Below, piece by piece: positions 60,611 through 64,000 of a stretch of DNA of 64,000 nucleotides. The stretch is from Inia geoffrensis (lineage: Eukaryota; Chordata; Mammalia; Artiodactyla; Iniidae): NCBI GenBank assembly GCA_036417435.1, contig CM070900.1, positions 169,002,815 to 169,066,814 on the forward strand, written 5' to 3'. The notes under the pieces were generated by a model. It was not told the DNA's origin and did not search any database. It saw only the letters and a list, made by a program, of their open reading frames with translations. The stretch's first letter is position 1, and each line of letters opens with the position of its first letter. Made by a program: the position numbers and the translations under genes.

Positions 60611-62329
60611 TGTCATTGGCTAGAACACTGCTAGAAACAGAGTAGTTATTTAATAAACACCTATTGAACAGGGAAAACAAAACCCAGCACCCTACTGTTA
60701 CATTCTTTGTATCTAATTAGACAGTGGCTCAAAATTACTGATGAGTGAAGCAAAGAAATGTAATGGCATGTTAAATGGATGGCAATGCCAATATGGCAGT
60801 TTTACTAAACAATTAAACCCTTAAGCAGTAAAAAGCTCTGTAAATCGTTGAAAACTGTGGGATCACATTGACTTCCAATTCTACACAACCAACATCCATA
60901 ATGTTTTTATTTTCTCTTCCTTCTGAGATTTAATTTAAATTTTAAAATATTAAAAGGATTAATAGGACATGGATGAAAGATTATGAGGGTAGACAAAAGA
61001 TAATAACACATGTCTGAAAGATAAGTTGAGGGTAAAAGATGCTGACCATAAAAGCAGAGTAAATGAGTTCAGAGTCCAGAATAAATTAGATCAAGAGGAG
61101 GAAACTGATTTGCCAAATAGAACTATAGGGAAAAGGTGAGCATAATGTGATTAAGTAGTGAGGACTGGAAGTAAAATGGAGGCTAGAAATAAAGCATTGC
61201 TAAATCCTATGTATGCAAAAATTACGCCAATTCTATCCCTAAACACATATATAGAGCTTGATTTTATAACTGGAAAAAATACCTAAGCATTATTCTCACC
61301 AGAATGAGGTATGGATTACGGTAGCCCTAGGTAAACTCTATCCATAAGTTTCTCTTGCCACGAACCCTATAGTGCAATGTGCTAAGTGTGCTAAATGGCA
61401 GTATCAATATCCAACAATGAGTTTCTAGTTATTTTATTTCCCTACTTGAGGGTGACAACTATTGGGAAAATAAATATACATATAAAATAGCAAAAAAAAA
61501 AAAAAATCATCTACTTAGGAAAATTTAGGCAAGTCTCCCATTTTAAAAATGCATGGGCAATTTAAGATCACAGTACATTGGGGAAAGAAAATAGATAATT
61601 TAGTGTAAAATATCAAGAAATATTTAAGAGGATAATTCAAAAAGTAAATCATAATAATGTTCTTAAAATACATTATAGTGTCCTCAAATTCAATAATATT
61701 TTACCTACAAAGCAGAAAAGGATGCTAGAAAAAAGAAACAATTGGAAAGATTGAATAACAGAAGAGCTCTTAATAATTGGGAAAAATACAGCAGTAGAGC
61801 AGTTAGAAGAAAAAATATCAATGATACTGCACTGGGATAGGATAAAAAGACAAGTAAATAAAAATATTGAGAGAAAAATGATATAGAGGCCAAAATTGAG
61901 GAGGTGAAATATTGGATAAAGGGAGGAATTGTCGAATAACACAATTGTTTTTGAAAAGTATCAAGTCTTTCAATGTAGGTGCTAAAACAAATGAATGCAC
62001 AGATTTTTTAAAAAAGACAAGAAAGTGAAACCTGTATTTAATGCATCTAGGTGATATTTGAAAATTCTAAGTTTCAGAAAACGGCCTAAGAAATTTAAGA
62101 AAAAAAAACCCAGTTCATCTCCACAGAGAAAAGAATAATGTCATTATACTTCTCATCAGGAACTCAAAAATGGAAAGAAGATGGAAAAATCACTTGGAAT
62201 TCTAAGAGAAAATTATTTACAAAGTAAAATCATATATGCATCTAAATAATCAAATCAGGATGAAAATAAAATAAAGCTGTTTTCAGAGTTTTAAAGGCTA
62301 CTCTGGGTTTCATCTAAAAACTGACAGTG

Positions 62330-62534
62330 GGGCTTCCCTGGTGGCGTAGTGGTTGAGAGTCCGCCTGCCGATGCAGGGGACGCGGATTCGTGCCCCGATC
62401 TGGGAGGATCCCACATGCCGCGGAGCCGCTGGGCCCGTGATCCATGGCCGCTGAGCCTGCGCGTCCGGAGCCTGTGCTCCGCAACGGGAGAGGCCACAAC
62501 AGTGAGAGGCCCACGTACCACACACACACAAAAA
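62330..62534 (+). mobile_element. CHR-type SINE
   Basis: Short form with A and B boxes and a CACACA/A-rich tail. Perfect target duplication 'aaaaactgacagtg' at 62316-62329 and 62535-62548. Confidence 0.97.
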
Positions 62535-62548
62535 AAAAACTGACAGTG

Positions 62549-62969
62549 AAAAGCAAGCGATGGATAGGCGAGATACAGGACATACTGAGATCAGGCCATG
62601 AGTTCATTCATGACAGCACCCCTACAAAGCGATGAGTCCAAATTACTGAAATGTTAGTGGATTCCAAAGCTAGTGTTATCAAGAAGAATGGGGTAGACCA
62701 GTGATAGACTGCAATCCTGACATCCATTGTTTACGCCTTCCTGTGTTCAAATTCTTTGCATTTCAACGTTGCTATACCCCTCCTTCATGGGAGAGCTATC
62801 CCACCCAGGATGTGACTCTAGGGGCAGCCATGAAATTATTTTGACCACTGTTTATAGGTAGATGGGACACAAGTAGGGACTGGAAAACAAAAAAAAAGAG
62901 AAACCCAAAACTAAAAAACACCACACAACTTCACCCAGGGCCTTGTTCTCTCCAAGGACTGTAGGTAAA
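62549..62969. other. Unassigned gap
   Basis: Nothing recognised. Confidence 0.45.
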
Positions 62970-63890
62970 TTTCAAGACCTGTTAATGTATGTAATTGGTG
63001 TTCCAGAAGGAGAAAAAAAGAGCACAAAAGAAATCAGAAGAAATATTTGAAATAATAATGGCCAAAAGCTTTCCCACATTAACGATATTCACCAGACTAC
63101 GGACTAATAAAGCTCAGAAGAAACCCAGAGGATTAATAAAACAACAAACAAAAACACGTAGACATATCACATTCGAACTGCAGAAAATCAATGGCAGAGC
63201 AAACCTTGAATAACAAAATAAAATGTCTTACCATAAAGGCCCAAGAACAAGAATTGCCGTGGACTTCTCATAAGAAGCCACACAAATAAGAAGAGAGTTG
63301 AGTGAAATACTTAAAGTGTTGGGGAAAAAAAACAAACAAACAAAACATATTCTATATGTAGCAAAATTATTCTTCAAAAGAGAAGGAGATAAAATGACTC
63401 TCTAGAGAAACAAAAACAGAGAATTTATTACTTACAGACTTGAATTGCAAGAAATGTTAAAAGGAATTCTTCAGGAGAAGAAAAATAATAAAGATGAAAA
63501 ACTCAGATTTATATAAAGAAAGGTAGACCATTGGAAAAGGAATAAATGAAGGTAAAATAAAATATTTGTTTCATTTTTAAGTGATCTAAAATATAACTTT
63601 TGTTTAAAATAGTAACAATATATTGAGTGATATGTCATATGAATAAGTGAAAAGAATAACAATGTCATAAGAGCTGAGAGAGAGGAATTCAGAATATTCT
63701 ATGATAAGGTAGCTACACTACACTTGAAGCACTTTAGTGTTATTTAAAGGGAGGCTTAGATTAGTTAAAAATATATATTGGGAGCTGTATGGCAACCACT
63801 AAAAATATTAAAAAGAAATATATTGATATCCTAAGAGAGGAGATAAAATCAAATCATTGAATGAAAAAGTAAAAACTTTTTTTCTCATTG
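62970..63890 (+). mobile_element. Old HAL1/L1 ORF1-type fragment
   Basis: Broken frames resemble an L1 ORF1 C-terminal half: a 'GVPEGEKKS' like start near 63000, then a purine-rich stretch. After ORF1 comes 'gagctgtatggcaaccact' and 'taagagaggagataaaatc' with no sign of ORF2, as in HAL1 (half-L1) elements. Strongly diverged; class is probable, ends approximate. Confidence 0.55.
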
Positions 63891-64000
63891 TATCCCTGTA
63901 ATCTATAAATCTTATAGAATAGAGCAAAATATATGTGTGAAATGAAAAAGTTTATGAGTGAAATTTGGTCAGCACTGAATGCTATGAATACACTTGTCAG

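Larger units (their letters stand above)
58736..62315. other. Mostly unassigned AT-rich DNA
   Basis: Only the ancient repeat copy at 59240-59425 and the MIR at 60390-60610 were recognised. 61560-62315 is purine-rich and could be very old LINE sequence, not proven. Confidence 0.4.

Overview
The window looks like a mammalian nuclear gene desert, most likely from a cetacean (whale or dolphin). The main evidence is eleven tRNA-Glu-derived CHR-type SINEs, identified by a head of the type 'ggcttccctggtggcgcag' or its reverse complement. This SINE group is known from cetaceans, hippopotamuses and ruminants. Nine copies are the short forms and two carry the longer tail. L1, MaLR, MIR and L2 relics are also present. 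I found no intact host protein-coding gene, no convincing host exon, no rRNA or functional tRNA gene, and no bacterial-type feature. Species and chromosome cannot be fixed from sequence alone.

Layout. 1-4 kb: AT-rich unique DNA, a 3'-truncated minus-strand L1 with a (TA)25 tract grown inside its ORF2 frame, and an 80-bp L1 tail insertion. 4-9.8 kb: a decayed endogenous retrovirus pol region with an internal repeated segment, then a dead mariner transposon (first catalytic Asp changed to Asn) split by a CHR SINE. 10-13 kb: L2, MIR, a complete MLT1 LTR, and a second MaLR LTR still attached to internal sequence. 13-24 kb: mostly unassigned AT-rich DNA with a minus-strand CHR SINE, MIR, a GGAA microsatellite and an old L1. 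25-28 kb: an L1 with 5' inversion (twin priming) and an exact 16-bp target duplication. 28-44 kb: a run of CHR SINEs, an MLT2 solo LTR, a small mariner deletion derivative, AC and TG microsatellites, a strong G-quadruplex motif and a solo ERV LTR. 46.4-53.7 kb: a full-length but inactivated plus-strand L1 with GC-rich 5'UTR, ORF1 (interrupted by a CHR SINE), ORF2 and 3'UTR. 54-64 kb: MLT1 LTRs, L2, MIR, old L1 and HAL1-like fragments, and one more CHR SINE.

The elements form a layered record. L2, MIR and old L1 are the oldest, then MaLR and ERVL LTRs, then mariner and ERV, and finally L1 with the CHR SINEs that depend on it. The SINE target duplications nearly all start with a run of A, as expected when L1 endonuclease and reverse transcriptase do the insertion. 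I saw no undescribed biological system. The most informative signals are the nested and rearranged insertions, the mariner and its deletion derivative, the repeated segment in the ERV region, and the 10:1 strand bias of the SINEs. Family names are from memory of consensus patterns and were not checked with a database.
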